Of a stretch of DNA of 60,150 nucleotides, positions 34,327 to 43,292 are shown in pieces. Each line of letters starts with the position of its first letter. Within the stretch, counting starts at the first letter, position 1. Origin of the DNA: Cytophagaceae bacterium (lineage in GTDB: Bacteria > Bacteroidota > Bacteroidia > Cytophagales > UBA9547). Position numbers and translations under genes: made by a program. Location: contig JAIYAU010000004.1 in NCBI GenBank assembly GCA_027488865.1, forward strand, positions 1 through 60,150, written 5' to 3'. The notes beneath the pieces are model-generated. The model did not search any database and was not told the DNA's origin. It saw nothing but the letters and a program-made list of their open reading frames with translations.

Positions 34327-35016
34327 ATGAATTGTATCATTGTTGATGATGAGGAATTATCGAGAAGTGCTTTAAGGCAACTGGTTTTAAAAACCGATTA
34401 TCTACATTTGGTGGCTGAATGCACCAATGGACTCGAGGCAGCTAATGAATTAAAAAGAAATGATGTAGACATCATGTTCTTGGATGTTGAGATGCCAGAA
34501 CTAAGTGGATTAGACTTACTTAAAAGTTTGGATAACCCTCCATTGATTATTTTAGTAACTTCAAGTGAAAAGCACGCAGTTAAAGCTTTTGAATACAGCG
34601 TTTTGGATTATTTGGTAAAACCTGTTGAGCATTCACGCTTCTTGAAATCGGTAGAGAAGGCCAAAGATGTGTATGATGCGGTTCAATTTGATGCTACAAA
34701 TACTAAAGAAATATTTGTAAAATCAGATTTGAAAATTGTAAGAATTAATTTAGATGATATTCTATATATTGAAGCGCTAGCTGATTATGTAATCATTGCT
34801 GCTACCAATAATAAACACATAGTTCATTCTACGATGAAGGGTATGGAAGCAAAACTTCCTGGAACTAATTTTGTAAGAGCCCATAGATCTTATATCGTCA
34901 ATGTTAACAAAATTGATACCATCGAAAATAATGATATAATAATTCAAAAGAAAGCTATACCGGTCGGTGCCTCTTACAAAGAGAGCCTTATAGGTAGCTT
35001 GAGATTTTTACTTTAG
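34327..35016 (+). CDS. LytTR family response regulator
   Basis: A 229-residue DNA-binding response regulator. The receiver domain occupies about 1-120, with acidic DDE at 7-9, the phosphoacceptor Asp 53 in FLDVEMPELSG, and Lys in DYLVKPVEHSRF. The LytTR domain occupies about 130-229 (IFVKSDLKIVRINLDDILYI, FVRAHRSYIVNVNKID). Such regulators usually pair with a LytS/YpdA-type kinase, which is not adjacent. A strong terminator follows at 35042-35070. Confidence 0.95.
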   Translation: MNCIIVDDEELSRSALRQLVLKTDYLHLVAECTNGLEAANELKRNDVDIMFLDVEMPELSGLDLLKSLDNPPLIILVTSSEKHAVKAFEYSVLDYLVKPVEHSRFLKSVEKAKDVYDAVQFDATNTKEIFVKSDLKIVRINLDDILYIEALADYVIIAATNNKHIVHSTMKGMEAKLPGTNFVRAHRSYIVNVNKIDTIENNDIIIQKKAIPVGASYKESLIGSLRFLL

Positions 35017-35041
35017 TAGCATAATATTTTCGCAGACGAAT

Positions 35042-35070
35042 AAAAAAAGCCCTTTCAAAAGGGCTTTTTT
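35042..35070 (+). terminator. Intrinsic terminator after the LytTR gene
   Basis: AAAAAAAGCCCTTT, a one-base spacer, then AAAAGGGCTTTTTT. The symmetry would allow it to work in both directions. Confidence 0.85.
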
Positions 35071-35102
35071 ATTGACAATAGTTGACCAAATCTTCATTAA
35101 AC

Positions 35103-35131
35103 AAAAAAGGTTCAAGTAAAACTTGAACCTT
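35103..35131 (-). terminator. Intrinsic terminator after tRNA-His
   Basis: A perfect inverted repeat AAGGTTCAAGT / ACTTGAACCTT with loop AAA. On the minus strand it is followed by six T. Confidence 0.85.
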
Positions 35132-35135
35132 AATG

Positions 35136-35210
35136 GGTGAATGATGGGGCTCGAACCCACGACCCTCAGAATCACAATCTGATGTTCTAACCGACTGAAC
35201 TACATCCACC
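35136..35210 (-). tRNA. tRNA-His (anticodon GTG)
   Basis: On the minus strand the acceptor stem is GTGGATG/CATTCAC, the D arm GTTC/GAAC, the anticodon stem TCAGA/TCTGA with loop TTGTGAT (anticodon GTG), and the T arm GTGGG/CCCAT. The base before the acceptor stem is G (plus base 35210) and the discriminator is C, so the extra G-1:C73 pair that marks tRNA-His is encoded. CCA is not fully encoded. Confidence 0.96.
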
Positions 35211-35340
35211 ATGAAAATTGGACTGCAAATATACGGAAGTTTACAATAAATGCAATAACAGTTTGCTGTAATTTTATTAAAAAATTATTTTATACTTTAC
35301 TTCTCACCTAATAAAACACTCTTAAAAACATTTCTTTTGT

Positions 35341-35348
35341 TAATTTTG
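35341..35348 (+). promoter_or_regulatory. -7 box for parE
   Basis: TAATTTTG, 21 bases before the ATG. No TTTG lies at the usual distance upstream, so the -33 part is poor. Confidence 0.5.
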
Positions 35349-35369
35349 TAAAAGTTAAAACTGATATAA

Positions 35370-37244
35370 ATGGCAGATAATATTGAACCAGTAGTTTATA
35401 ATGAAGATAGTATAAAATCATTGGACTGGAGGGAGCATATACGCTTGCGACCAGGCATGTACATTGGTAAACTAGGAGATGGCTCCGCAGCTGATGATGG
35501 TATCTACATCTTAGTAAAAGAAGTGGTAGATAACTCATTGGATGAACACATGATGGGCTATGGAAAAGTAATAGATATCAAGGTGACCGATGCACGTGTT
35601 GAGGTGAGGGATTATGGAAGAGGAATTCCCTTGGGTAAAGTAATCGATTGTGTTTCAAAGATTAATACAGGCGGCAAGTACGATTCTGGCGCATTTCAAA
35701 AATCGGTTGGGCTTAATGGGGTCGGAACAAAAGCAGTAAATGCGCTATCTCATTATTTTAGGGTGCAGTCTGTAAGAGAAGGTAAAACCAAGGTAGCAGA
35801 ATTTGAGAAGGGCATATTATCAAAGGAGTTTCCTGATACCACCTCAAATGAAAAGAATGGCACCTTTATTTGTTTTGTCCCAGACGATACCATTTTTAAA
35901 AATTACCATTTTATACCCGAATACTTAGATAATTTAATTTGGAATTATGCTTATCTAAATTCAGGTTTAACCATAAACTTTAATAATAAGAAATACTATT
36001 CAGAAAAGGGATTATATGACTTGCTAAAAAGCAAAACAAACGAAGATGAACTACGCTACCCAATTATTCATTTAAAGGGCAAAGATATTGAACTTAGTTT
36101 AACTCACTCCAACCAGTATGGTGAAGAGTACTACTCTTTTGTAAATGGTCAAAATACTACACAAGGTGGTACGCACTTAGCTGCATTTAGAGAGGCTTAT
36201 GTGCGCACAGTGAGAGAGTTTTATAAGAAAGATTTTGATGCTGCTGACATACGACAGTCCATTGTGGCTGCTGTGGCCATAAGAGTACAAGAACCAGTAT
36301 TTGAATCTCAAACAAAAACAAAACTTGGTTCTCAGAATGTTGGACATGATGGCCCCACGGTGAGGTCATTTATATATGATTTTATTAAAAAAGAGCTAGA
36401 CGATTATTTGCATAAGCATGCTGACGTGGCTGATGCATTGCAAAAAAGAATTTTACAATCAGAACGAGAACGAAAGGATATCGCGGGTATTAAAAAATTG
36501 GCAAATGATAGGGCCAAAAAGGCAAATTTACACAATAAGAAGCTTCGTGATTGTAGGTTTCATTTGGTAGATACTAAAGAAACTGATAAAAGATTTGAAA
36601 CAACCCTTTTTATTACTGAAGGTGACTCTGCTAGTGGATCAATAACCAAATCGAGAAATGTAGAGACTCAAGCGGTGTTTAGTTTGAGGGGTAAGCCTTT
36701 AAACTGTTTTGGAATGACCAAAAAGGTGGTATATGAAAATGAGGAATTTAATTTGATGCAACATGCATTAGACATAGAAGATGGACTAGAAGGACTAAGG
36801 TATAATAAAATTGTGATTGCTACTGATGCTGATGTTGACGGAATGCACATTCGCCTTCTCATGATGACCTTCTTTTTACAATTTTTTCCAGATTTGGTAA
36901 GAAACGGACATGTTTATATATTGGAAACACCTCTTTTTAGAGTACGTAACAAAAAAGAAACTATTTATTGTTACAGCGATGAGGAACGTCAGCGTGCAAT
37001 AGCCAAACTTGGTACCAAACCTGAAATAACTAGGTTTAAAGGGTTAGGTGAGATTTCTCCAGATGAGTTTGGAGAGTTTATTGGGGATAATATTAAACTT
37101 GAACCCATAATACTTCAAAAAGAAACACCGATTCAAAAGCTTTTGGATTATTATATGGGTAAAAACACACCTGCAAGGCAAAACTTTATTATTGATAATT
37201 TAAGAATTGAAAAAGATATTGTGGATGAGGTAGTTGGGGTTTAA
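35370..37244 (+). CDS. parE: DNA topoisomerase IV subunit B (ParE/GyrB family)
   Basis: A 624-residue type IIA topoisomerase ATPase subunit. N-terminal GHKL ATPase: [31 protein letters not shown] and DYGRGIPLG. The transducer contains the QTKTKL loop and Lys. The TOPRIM domain has [14 protein letters not shown] and [13 protein letters not shown] call it ParE rather than GyrB from the [20 protein letters not shown] start and the length typical of Bacteroidota ParE, but the two are close. parC would usually follow; here an HD-domain gene converges instead, overlapping the last 4 bases. Confidence 0.88.
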   Translation: MADNIEPVVYNEDSIKSLDWREHIRLRPGMYIGKLGDGSAADDGIYILVKEVVDNSLDEHMMGYGKVIDIKVTDARVEVRDYGRGIPLGKVIDCVSKINTGGKYDSGAFQKSVGLNGVGTKAVNALSHYFRVQSVREGKTKVAEFEKGILSKEFPDTTSNEKNGTFICFVPDDTIFKNYHFIPEYLDNLIWNYAYLNSGLTINFNNKKYYSEKGLYDLLKSKTNEDELRYPIIHLKGKDIELSLTHSNQYGEEYYSFVNGQNTTQGGTHLAAFREAYVRTVREFYKKDFDAADIRQSIVAAVAIRVQEPVFESQTKTKLGSQNVGHDGPTVRSFIYDFIKKELDDYLHKHADVADALQKRILQSERERKDIAGIKKLANDRAKKANLHNKKLRDCRFHLVDTKETDKRFETTLFITEGDSASGSITKSRNVETQAVFSLRGKPLNCFGMTKKVVYENEEFNLMQHALDIEDGLEGLRYNKIVIATDADVDGMHIRLLMMTFFLQFFPDLVRNGHVYILETPLFRVRNKKETIYCYSDEERQRAIAKLGTKPEITRFKGLGEISPDEFGEFIGDNIKLEPIILQKETPIQKLLDYYMGKNTPARQNFIIDNLRIEKDIVDEVVGV

Positions 37245-38476
37245 TTGTTATTGAAAACAAGTCCTTTTGGCCAAGCAATATAGTATTTTTTTACTATATT
37301 GCTAAGAGCCTTAATATTCGGTAAATCAGAGGCTTCCGCAATATCTATTAAATCTCCACTTTTAGTAAGGATATTTATATTTTTGTTGTTTTTTATATAA
37401 GCGGCATTACTTATTTCACCTTTCATACAAAAGTATGCCGCTTCATCAAGTTGTATATTTAATTGAGTTGAACACTGTTGGTACAAATCCTCCAAAACAC
37501 TTTGCCCAAAAGGCTTATTGGATATTGCTATTTTAAGTAGTTTTCGATCTAGTAGATTTTTGCTTAGTGTACTTAATATTTTGTCTGGGTGGCTCTGCCA
37601 TACTTTAATGGCTCCCCAAATATCGTAATCGTCAAGTTTGCAAAAGTGATCTATATAACTCGTGTTTTTTCTAAAATCTTCTATACCAATGGTTTGATTA
37701 ATAAATATTTTTAAAGATTCACTTGCAAAAACCTCAATTTGAACAGATAATAAGTGTTTCGCTCGTTTAATTAATTGTATTAACATTTCCTCCGCACTTA
37801 TGCTTGTTTTATGCAAATAAACCTGCCAATACATTAACCGACGAGAATTAAGGAAATTTTCAACACTATAAATACCTTTTTCTTCCACTACTATTTTATT
37901 ATCACGGACATCAAGCATTTTTATTATACGTTCTGCACCTACGGTTCCTTCTGATACTCCTGTAAAAAAGGAATCGCGATTTAAATAATCAAGCCTATCT
38001 ATATCTAGCTGGCTGGTGATTAATTGATGAAGAAATTTTTTAGGATAGGTGCCTTCAAAAATTTGGATTGCCATTTCAAGACCACCCCCAAGTTCTTTAT
38101 TAAGGTATTGCATAAACAACAAAGATAAATCTTCGTGATGTGCATTACTTAATATAGTAGTTTCCAATGCATGTGAAAATGGACCATGCCCAATATCGTG
38201 TAATAGTATTGCAAGTTGAGCAGCTTCATATTCTTCATCTGCTATAAAATGGCCTTTACTTTTGAGTGTATCCAGGGTTACACTCATTAAGTGCATGGCA
38301 CCTAAAGCGTGGTGGAATCGAGTGTGAAGCGCACCTAGGTACACATAATCTGTAAGTCCCAATTGCTTAATTCTTCTTAATCGCTGAAAAATGGGATGTT
38401 CAACTACTTTAAAAATTTTTTCACCAGCAATTGAAATAAAGCCGTATACCGGGTCGTTTAGGATTTTCTTTTTCAA
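37241..38476 (-). CDS. HD-domain phosphohydrolase (dGTPase-like)
   Basis: A 411-residue metal-dependent phosphohydrolase. The HD motif is laid out as [12 protein letters not shown] (first His), then [16 protein letters not shown] (HD pair and helper His), and the final Asp in [17 protein letters not shown]. This arrangement matches the SpoT/dGTPase-like branch that acts on phosphorylated nucleosides; the substrate is unproven. The 4-base overlap at its end with parE is tail to tail. Confidence 0.9.
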   Translation of the reverse strand: MKKKILNDPVYGFISIAGEKIFKVVEHPIFQRLRRIKQLGLTDYVYLGALHTRFHHALGAMHLMSVTLDTLKSKGHFIADEEYEAAQLAILLHDIGHGPFSHALETTILSNAHHEDLSLLFMQYLNKELGGGLEMAIQIFEGTYPKKFLHQLITSQLDIDRLDYLNRDSFFTGVSEGTVGAERIIKMLDVRDNKIVVEEKGIYSVENFLNSRRLMYWQVYLHKTSISAEEMLIQLIKRAKHLLSVQIEVFASESLKIFINQTIGIEDFRKNTSYIDHFCKLDDYDIWGAIKVWQSHPDKILSTLSKNLLDRKLLKIAISNKPFGQSVLEDLYQQCSTQLNIQLDEAAYFCMKGEISNAAYIKNNKNINILTKSGDLIDIAEASDLPNIKALSNIVKKYYIAWPKGLVFNNN

Positions 38477-38687
38477 TTTAATTAAAAATTAATTGCACTA
38501 TGGTCGTAAATTCTAAATGTAATGTTTTAAATCGAAATGGTGTAATTATGACGAGGTATTTTTGATGGGTATCAAGTGTATTCTTAATATTTTGGCTAAA
38601 ATGCGTTATTTGCAAATAAACTAATCATTTTTTCCTATTAATTTTTATTGCACTTTTTTGATTTAAATATAATTTTTTAAAATAAAT

Positions 38688-38717
38688 TTTGTTTAAAAAA
38701 TTCTTTATGTAGTTTTG
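38688..38717 (+). promoter_or_regulatory. Promoter for the 38753 lipoprotein gene
   Basis: TTTG at 38688-38691 and TAGTTTTG at 38710-38717, 18 bases apart. The leader would be about 30 bases. Confidence 0.65.
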
Positions 38718-38752
38718 AGGTATTATTTAAACCATTTAAATTTTTAACAAAA

Positions 38753-39574
38753 ATGAAAAAAGTTAAATTAACCATTATTGCGCTTGTATCAAGTGCTTTG
38801 ATTTTTTCGTCATGTTCTAAAGAAGACAGCGCTTCTACAGTTACGAACCCAACTGGAATACCAACTCCAACTTTCAAGTATGGTTTGACAATTCACGTAT
38901 TGCCAACTACAAGTAATAGTAACAATAATGGTAGAGTTGAAGGATTAACAGGTGCTACAGTTACTGTAAAACAAAATGGTGCTACTATTGGAACTGTTAC
39001 AACTGACGAGTCTGGAATTGCAACATTTTCAGGTTTAACCGAAGGTAGCTATTCTTATTTTGTAAAAGCAACAAATTACGCTTCTATAAATGGTTCAGGT
39101 TTTATTTCTTATGATGGAAACCTTAATTTAGGTAATTTTGGAAATAATAACACTACAGGAGGTTCTACTAACAATTACGGTATAAATGGCGAAATCGCAT
39201 ATGCAGATAGAATTGAAGTTGGTTTGAAAAAACTAGGTGCTTCAGTTTCTGGTGTTTTAAGGGCTGATTTAACAACAAATGGTACAACTACTCTTACAAC
39301 AGGTTCTGTTCGTCTTACATTAGATAATGCTTATTTAGAGCCAAATGTGTATACTGCACCTGTAGATGCAAATGGAAAGTATATATTTTCTGCGCTACCA
39401 ATTAATGAAGATTTTACATTAAGTGTAGTTGATATTTATGGTAACCAACCTGCTGTTGGTAATACTCCAGCTTTTATTTATAACTTAGTTTTCCCAAATG
39501 CTAGCGGAACTACTGGCTTAGATGGTTCAATTGAACACAGAGGTGTAACAACACTTAGCAGACAAGATTTCTAA
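38753..39574 (+). CDS. Lipoprotein with carboxypeptidase-regulatory-like repeats
   Basis: A 273-residue lipoprotein: the signal peptide ends in a lipobox with Cys at residue 22 (ALIFSSCSKEDS). The following Ser/Thr/Asn-rich part contains a carboxypeptidase regulatory-like/prealbumin-like unit (VEGLTGATVTVKQNGATIGT, then FSGLTEGSYSYFVKATNYAS) and a second weaker copy further on (VRLTLDNAYL, PVDANGKYIFSALPI). These Ig-like units occur in exposed Bacteroidota proteins. The function is unknown. It is a single-gene unit, with a strong promoter before and a strong terminator after, and the composition suggests an abundant surface lipoprotein. Confidence 0.8.
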   Translation: MKKVKLTIIALVSSALIFSSCSKEDSASTVTNPTGIPTPTFKYGLTIHVLPTTSNSNNNGRVEGLTGATVTVKQNGATIGTVTTDESGIATFSGLTEGSYSYFVKATNYASINGSGFISYDGNLNLGNFGNNNTTGGSTNNYGINGEIAYADRIEVGLKKLGASVSGVLRADLTTNGTTTLTTGSVRLTLDNAYLEPNVYTAPVDANGKYIFSALPINEDFTLSVVDIYGNQPAVGNTPAFIYNLVFPNASGTTGLDGSIEHRGVTTLSRQDF

Positions 39575-39593
39575 GATTATTTTTTTGAAAATT

Positions 39594-39630
39594 AAAAACG
39601 GAATGTATTAATTTACATTCCGTTTTTTTT
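39594..39630 (+). terminator. Strong terminator after the lipoprotein gene
   Basis: ACGGAATGTA and TACATTCCGT pair around a six-base loop and are followed by eight T in all. It lies just before the next gene. Confidence 0.9.
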
Positions 39631-39637
39631 GATAGAT

Positions 39638-40624
39638 ATGATAAGTTCAATAATTGATAGTTTTAGTAAGGTTAGAATATTAATCATCGGTGACGTTATG
39701 ATTGATTCTTACCTCTGGGGTAAGGTAGAAAGAATATCACCCGAAGCACCCGTACCAGTTGTAAATGTTCAAAAAAGAGAAAAACGCTTAGGAGGTGCTG
39801 CCAATGTGGCATTGAATGTTCAATCTTTGGGTGCAACTCCAGTTTTGTGTTCTGTTATAGGGAAAGATCCAGATGGGGAAGAGTTCGTAAAACTTTTAGA
39901 CCAAAGTAGTCTGTCAACAGAAGGTATTATAAAAAGCGAAACCAGAATCACTACAATTAAACATAGAATAATTGCTGGTTCACAACAAATGTTACGTGTT
40001 GATTCTGAAACAGATATGCAAATATCTAGCGAGGAGGAGCTTCTTTTAATTGAAAAGACTAAAGAATTGATGTTGTCGTGTCAAGTTGTAATTTTTGAAG
40101 ATTATGACAAAGGGGTGCTTGGTAAAAATTCTATTAAAAATATAATAGATTTTGCCAATCAAAATAATATACCAACGGTAGTTGATCCTAAAAAAAGGAA
40201 TTTTTTGTTTTATGAAAATGCCACACTTTTTAAACCAAATCTTAAAGAGTTGAAAGAAGGTCTTAAGTTAGATTTTGAAGGAGATTTAATTACTAATGTA
40301 ACAAAAGGGATAGATAAGCTTAAAGAACAATTAAAAGTAAAATCATCATTTGTGACACTCTCTGAGCACGGTGTATTGATTTCTGATGGCGTTGATTATT
40401 ATCATATTCCAGCGCATAAACGTGAAATAGCTGATGTGTCTGGCGCAGGTGATACTGTAATTAGTGTAGCAGCGTTATGTGTGGCACTCGGTATGAATTT
40501 GAAGTCAGTTGCTCAGTTATCTAATTTGGCTGGAGGAATTGTTTGCGAACACGTTGGGGTAGTGCCAATTGAGCTAGATGTCCTAATGGCAGAAGTTAAA
40601 AGATTAAATTTGAACTTGGCTTAA
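39638..40624 (+). CDS. hldA: Heptose-7-phosphate kinase-like carbohydrate kinase (HldA/RfaE1 type)
   Basis: A 328-residue PfkB-family kinase. It has the RfaE-type start VRILIIGDVMIDSYLWGKVE and RISPEAPVPVV, then GGAANVALNVQSLGA and the catalytic motif ADVSGAGDTVISV near the end. In this family it makes D-glycero-beta-D-manno-heptose 1,7-bisphosphate for ADP-heptose and LPS core. The nucleotidyltransferase half of bifunctional HldE is missing, as is common in Bacteroidota. I chose ATG 39638; the TTG at 39629 falls within the T run of the preceding terminator. Confidence 0.87.
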   Translation: MISSIIDSFSKVRILIIGDVMIDSYLWGKVERISPEAPVPVVNVQKREKRLGGAANVALNVQSLGATPVLCSVIGKDPDGEEFVKLLDQSSLSTEGIIKSETRITTIKHRIIAGSQQMLRVDSETDMQISSEEELLLIEKTKELMLSCQVVIFEDYDKGVLGKNSIKNIIDFANQNNIPTVVDPKKRNFLFYENATLFKPNLKELKEGLKLDFEGDLITNVTKGIDKLKEQLKVKSSFVTLSEHGVLISDGVDYYHIPAHKREIADVSGAGDTVISVAALCVALGMNLKSVAQLSNLAGGIVCEHVGVVPIELDVLMAEVKRLNLNLA

Positions 40625-40714
40625 ACATATCAAAAATCATTTTTTTAGTCCACCAATTATTAAGATTTTAAACTATAGAAAAGTTAAAATTGATTGACTA
40701 TTCTTAATTAAAAT

Positions 40715-40743
40715 AAAAAAACCACCTTTGCAGGTGGTTTTTT
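40715..40743. terminator. Bidirectional terminator between hldA and glnN
   Basis: AAAAAAACCACCT, loop TTGC, then AGGTGGTTTTTT. It lies between two convergent genes and has A before and T after the stem, so it can serve both. Confidence 0.9.
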
Positions 40744-40752
40744 GTTTATCAA

Positions 40753-42933
40753 CTATCTTACAAAAAGTAGTTCTCTGAATTTTGGTAAAGGCCAATCTTC
40801 ATCATCTACAATCATCTCTAATTTATCCACAGCATAGCGTATTTTGTCAAAATATGGTTTTACTTTGTCACAATAAGCTATAGCTTTTTCGCGTCCTTCA
40901 TCTATGGCATTGGCTTTTTTACGTTCTTCAGTCATGTCATCTACATCCTTAATGATTGAGCCAATGTGTTTGTTAATTTCCTTGATTGTATCAATAGTTT
41001 CTTTAGACTCCAATCCAATATCTTTTAGTCCTTTTACATTTTGGATTAATAAGTTTTGGTATTTGGTAGCAGTAGGAACTATATGATTCATTGCAAGATC
41101 AGCAACAACACGTGATTCTATTTGAATTTTCTTCAAGTAGTTTTCTAACATGATTTCATGACGTGCATGAAGCTCTCTTTCGCTCATTACACCACTTTTT
41201 TCAAAGATTTCTAATGCACTTTTCGTAACATAAAAATCTAATGCTCTTGGCGTAGTTGGTTCGTTACTTAGGCCACGTTTTGCCGCCTCATTTTTCCATT
41301 CGTCAGAATATCCATTTCCTTCAAAACGTATTTTTTTAGAAGCAATAGTGTAATCTCTAAGAACGTTGATAATTGCTACTTCTTTTTTAACATTTTTATC
41401 AATTTGTTTGTCTACGTCTTTCTTAAATTGAGCCAAAGTTTCAGCAACAATCATGTTAAGAACTGTCATAGCATTAGCAGAGTTTGCTGAAGAACCTACT
41501 GCACGGAATTCAAATTTATTTCCAGTAAATGCAAAAGGTGAAGTTCTATTGCGATCTGTATTGTCCATGATAATTGCTGGAATTTTACTAATTCCCAATT
41601 TCATATATACATTATCACCCTTATCCACTTTTACTTTTGCGTTTTTCTCAAGCTCTTCTAGAACTGCTGTCATTTGAGAACCAACAAATACCGACATAAT
41701 AGCAGGAGGAGCTTCATTAGCACCAAGACGATGGTCGTTTGCTGCCGAAGCTATAGAAGCACGTAATAAATCTGCATGGTCATGTACGGCTTTGATTACG
41801 TTAACAAAGAAAGTAAGGAAAATTAAATTTTCTTTAGGTCTTGAGCTTGGCCCCATTAGGTTTTTGCCGGTATTTGTAGCAATTGCCCAGTTATTGTGTT
41901 TGCCACTTCCATTTACACCTGCAAAAGGTTTTTCGTGGAATAAAACTTTTAAACCATGTTTTTCACCTACTTTATCCATCACGTCCATCATCAACGCGTT
42001 GTGGTCTACAGCTAAGTTGATTTCTTCAAAAATAGGAGCAACCTCAAATTGGCTAGGAGCAACTTCGTTGTGACGGGTTTTAACAGGCACGCCTAATTTC
42101 AACAATTCGATTTCAAAATCTGCCATAAAGTTGTGAACTCTTGGAGGAATTGAACCGAAATAGTGATCTTCTAACTGTTGTCCACGTGCAGGGATATGGC
42201 CAAACACTGAGCGGCCAGCCATTACTAAATCTGGACGGGCATAATATAAAGCTCTATCAACCAAGAAGTATTCTTGTTCAATACCCAAGGTAGCGTGCAC
42301 TTTAGTAACGTCAGTATCAAAATATTGGCATACTGCGGTAGCTGCTTTGTCAAGATAAACCAATGACTTTAACAATGGTGCTTTGTAATCAAGTGCTTCT
42401 CCTGTATAAGAAACAAAAATTGTAGGAATACAAAGCGTTTTTGTTGGGCCATTTTCTAGAATGAATGCAGGTGATGAAGGATCCCAAGCTGTGTAACCTC
42501 TTGCTTCAAAAGTGGAACGGATACCACCATTAGGGAAAGAAGAAGCATCTGGTTCTTGTTGAACTAGAGCGCTTCCTTTAAATTTCTCAATAGCACGACC
42601 TTCATCAAATGGCTCATAGAAGCTATCGTGTTTTTCGGCTGTTAATCCTGTAAGTGGTTGAAACCAGTGTGTATAGTGGGTACAACCTTTGGCGATAGCC
42701 CAAGTTTTCATACCTGCGGCTACAGCCTCAGCTACTTCACTATCAATTTTTTCACCTTTATCGATAGCATTCATTACCTTCTTGAAGCTATCTGCGGCAA
42801 TGGTAGACCTCATTGCCTCAACGGTGTACACATTGTTTGCATAATACTCAGAAACCTTCATGGAAGGATGGTTGGGATACACCGGAGTTCTGCTGTTCAC
42901 GATGTCCAACGCTTTAAAACGTAAGTGAGCCAT
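40753..42933 (-). CDS. glnN: Glutamine synthetase type III
   Basis: A 726-residue large glutamine synthetase that makes glutamine from glutamate, ammonia and ATP. It starts in the type III manner (MAHLRFKALDIVNSR) and has the KGCTHYTHWFQPLTGLTAEK segment, the metal-binding GIEQEYFLVDR, the EVAPSQFEVAPIFEEINLAV block and the GKHNNWAI segment. The last 150 residues are the helical tail typical of type III enzymes. It is full length. No glnB or amtB is adjacent. Confidence 0.97.
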   Translation of the reverse strand: MAHLRFKALDIVNSRTPVYPNHPSMKVSEYYANNVYTVEAMRSTIAADSFKKVMNAIDKGEKIDSEVAEAVAAGMKTWAIAKGCTHYTHWFQPLTGLTAEKHDSFYEPFDEGRAIEKFKGSALVQQEPDASSFPNGGIRSTFEARGYTAWDPSSPAFILENGPTKTLCIPTIFVSYTGEALDYKAPLLKSLVYLDKAATAVCQYFDTDVTKVHATLGIEQEYFLVDRALYYARPDLVMAGRSVFGHIPARGQQLEDHYFGSIPPRVHNFMADFEIELLKLGVPVKTRHNEVAPSQFEVAPIFEEINLAVDHNALMMDVMDKVGEKHGLKVLFHEKPFAGVNGSGKHNNWAIATNTGKNLMGPSSRPKENLIFLTFFVNVIKAVHDHADLLRASIASAANDHRLGANEAPPAIMSVFVGSQMTAVLEELEKNAKVKVDKGDNVYMKLGISKIPAIIMDNTDRNRTSPFAFTGNKFEFRAVGSSANSANAMTVLNMIVAETLAQFKKDVDKQIDKNVKKEVAIINVLRDYTIASKKIRFEGNGYSDEWKNEAAKRGLSNEPTTPRALDFYVTKSALEIFEKSGVMSERELHARHEIMLENYLKKIQIESRVVADLAMNHIVPTATKYQNLLIQNVKGLKDIGLESKETIDTIKEINKHIGSIIKDVDDMTEERKKANAIDEGREKAIAYCDKVKPYFDKIRYAVDKLEMIVDDEDWPLPKFRELLFVR

Positions 42934-43292
42934 GTTTTAGATTTTTTAAAAGTTTTGGTTAATTATTGAGCAAAAATATAAAAAAAAAGATACTATTCAC
43001 GATTCTAATGTATTTTTTTACATAAATATTTTAAAAAATATGATCTTTGAATTAAAAAATGCTCAAATACAGTAAAAATGCCCTAAGTTGTATATTTGAG
43101 TAGTATTTTAAATAAAGTGGTGTAATATCATTTTAGTGCCTATTTTTTGGGCTGGTTTAACAAATAATTCTAATAATTTTAATAAATGTGCTTTAACATG
43201 ATTTTTCAAGAATATGGTCAAACAAGGTTATTTATTTTATGAATGTTTAGATATTTTAATAGTTTTACAACTTGATAAAAATTAAAAAATTA
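42934..43292. other. 359-base divergent intergenic region between glnN and mltD-like gene
   Basis: Very AT-rich, with no ORF of note. It holds a -7 box for glnN on the minus strand (TATTTTTG, 42978-42971), a plus-strand TATATTTG (43091-43098), and an 8-base inverted repeat CTCAAATA (43062-43069) / TATTTGAG (43093-43100) overlapping that box. Nothing else is recognisable. Confidence 0.5.
42971..42978 (-). promoter_or_regulatory. -7 box for glnN
   Basis: TATTTTTG on the minus strand, about 38 bases before the ATG. No convincing -33 element was found. Confidence 0.45.

Noticed and set aside
35042-35131. Small RNA gene between two hairpins
   Set aside because: The hairpins are explained as terminators of the LytTR gene and tRNA-His, facing each other; nothing lies between them.
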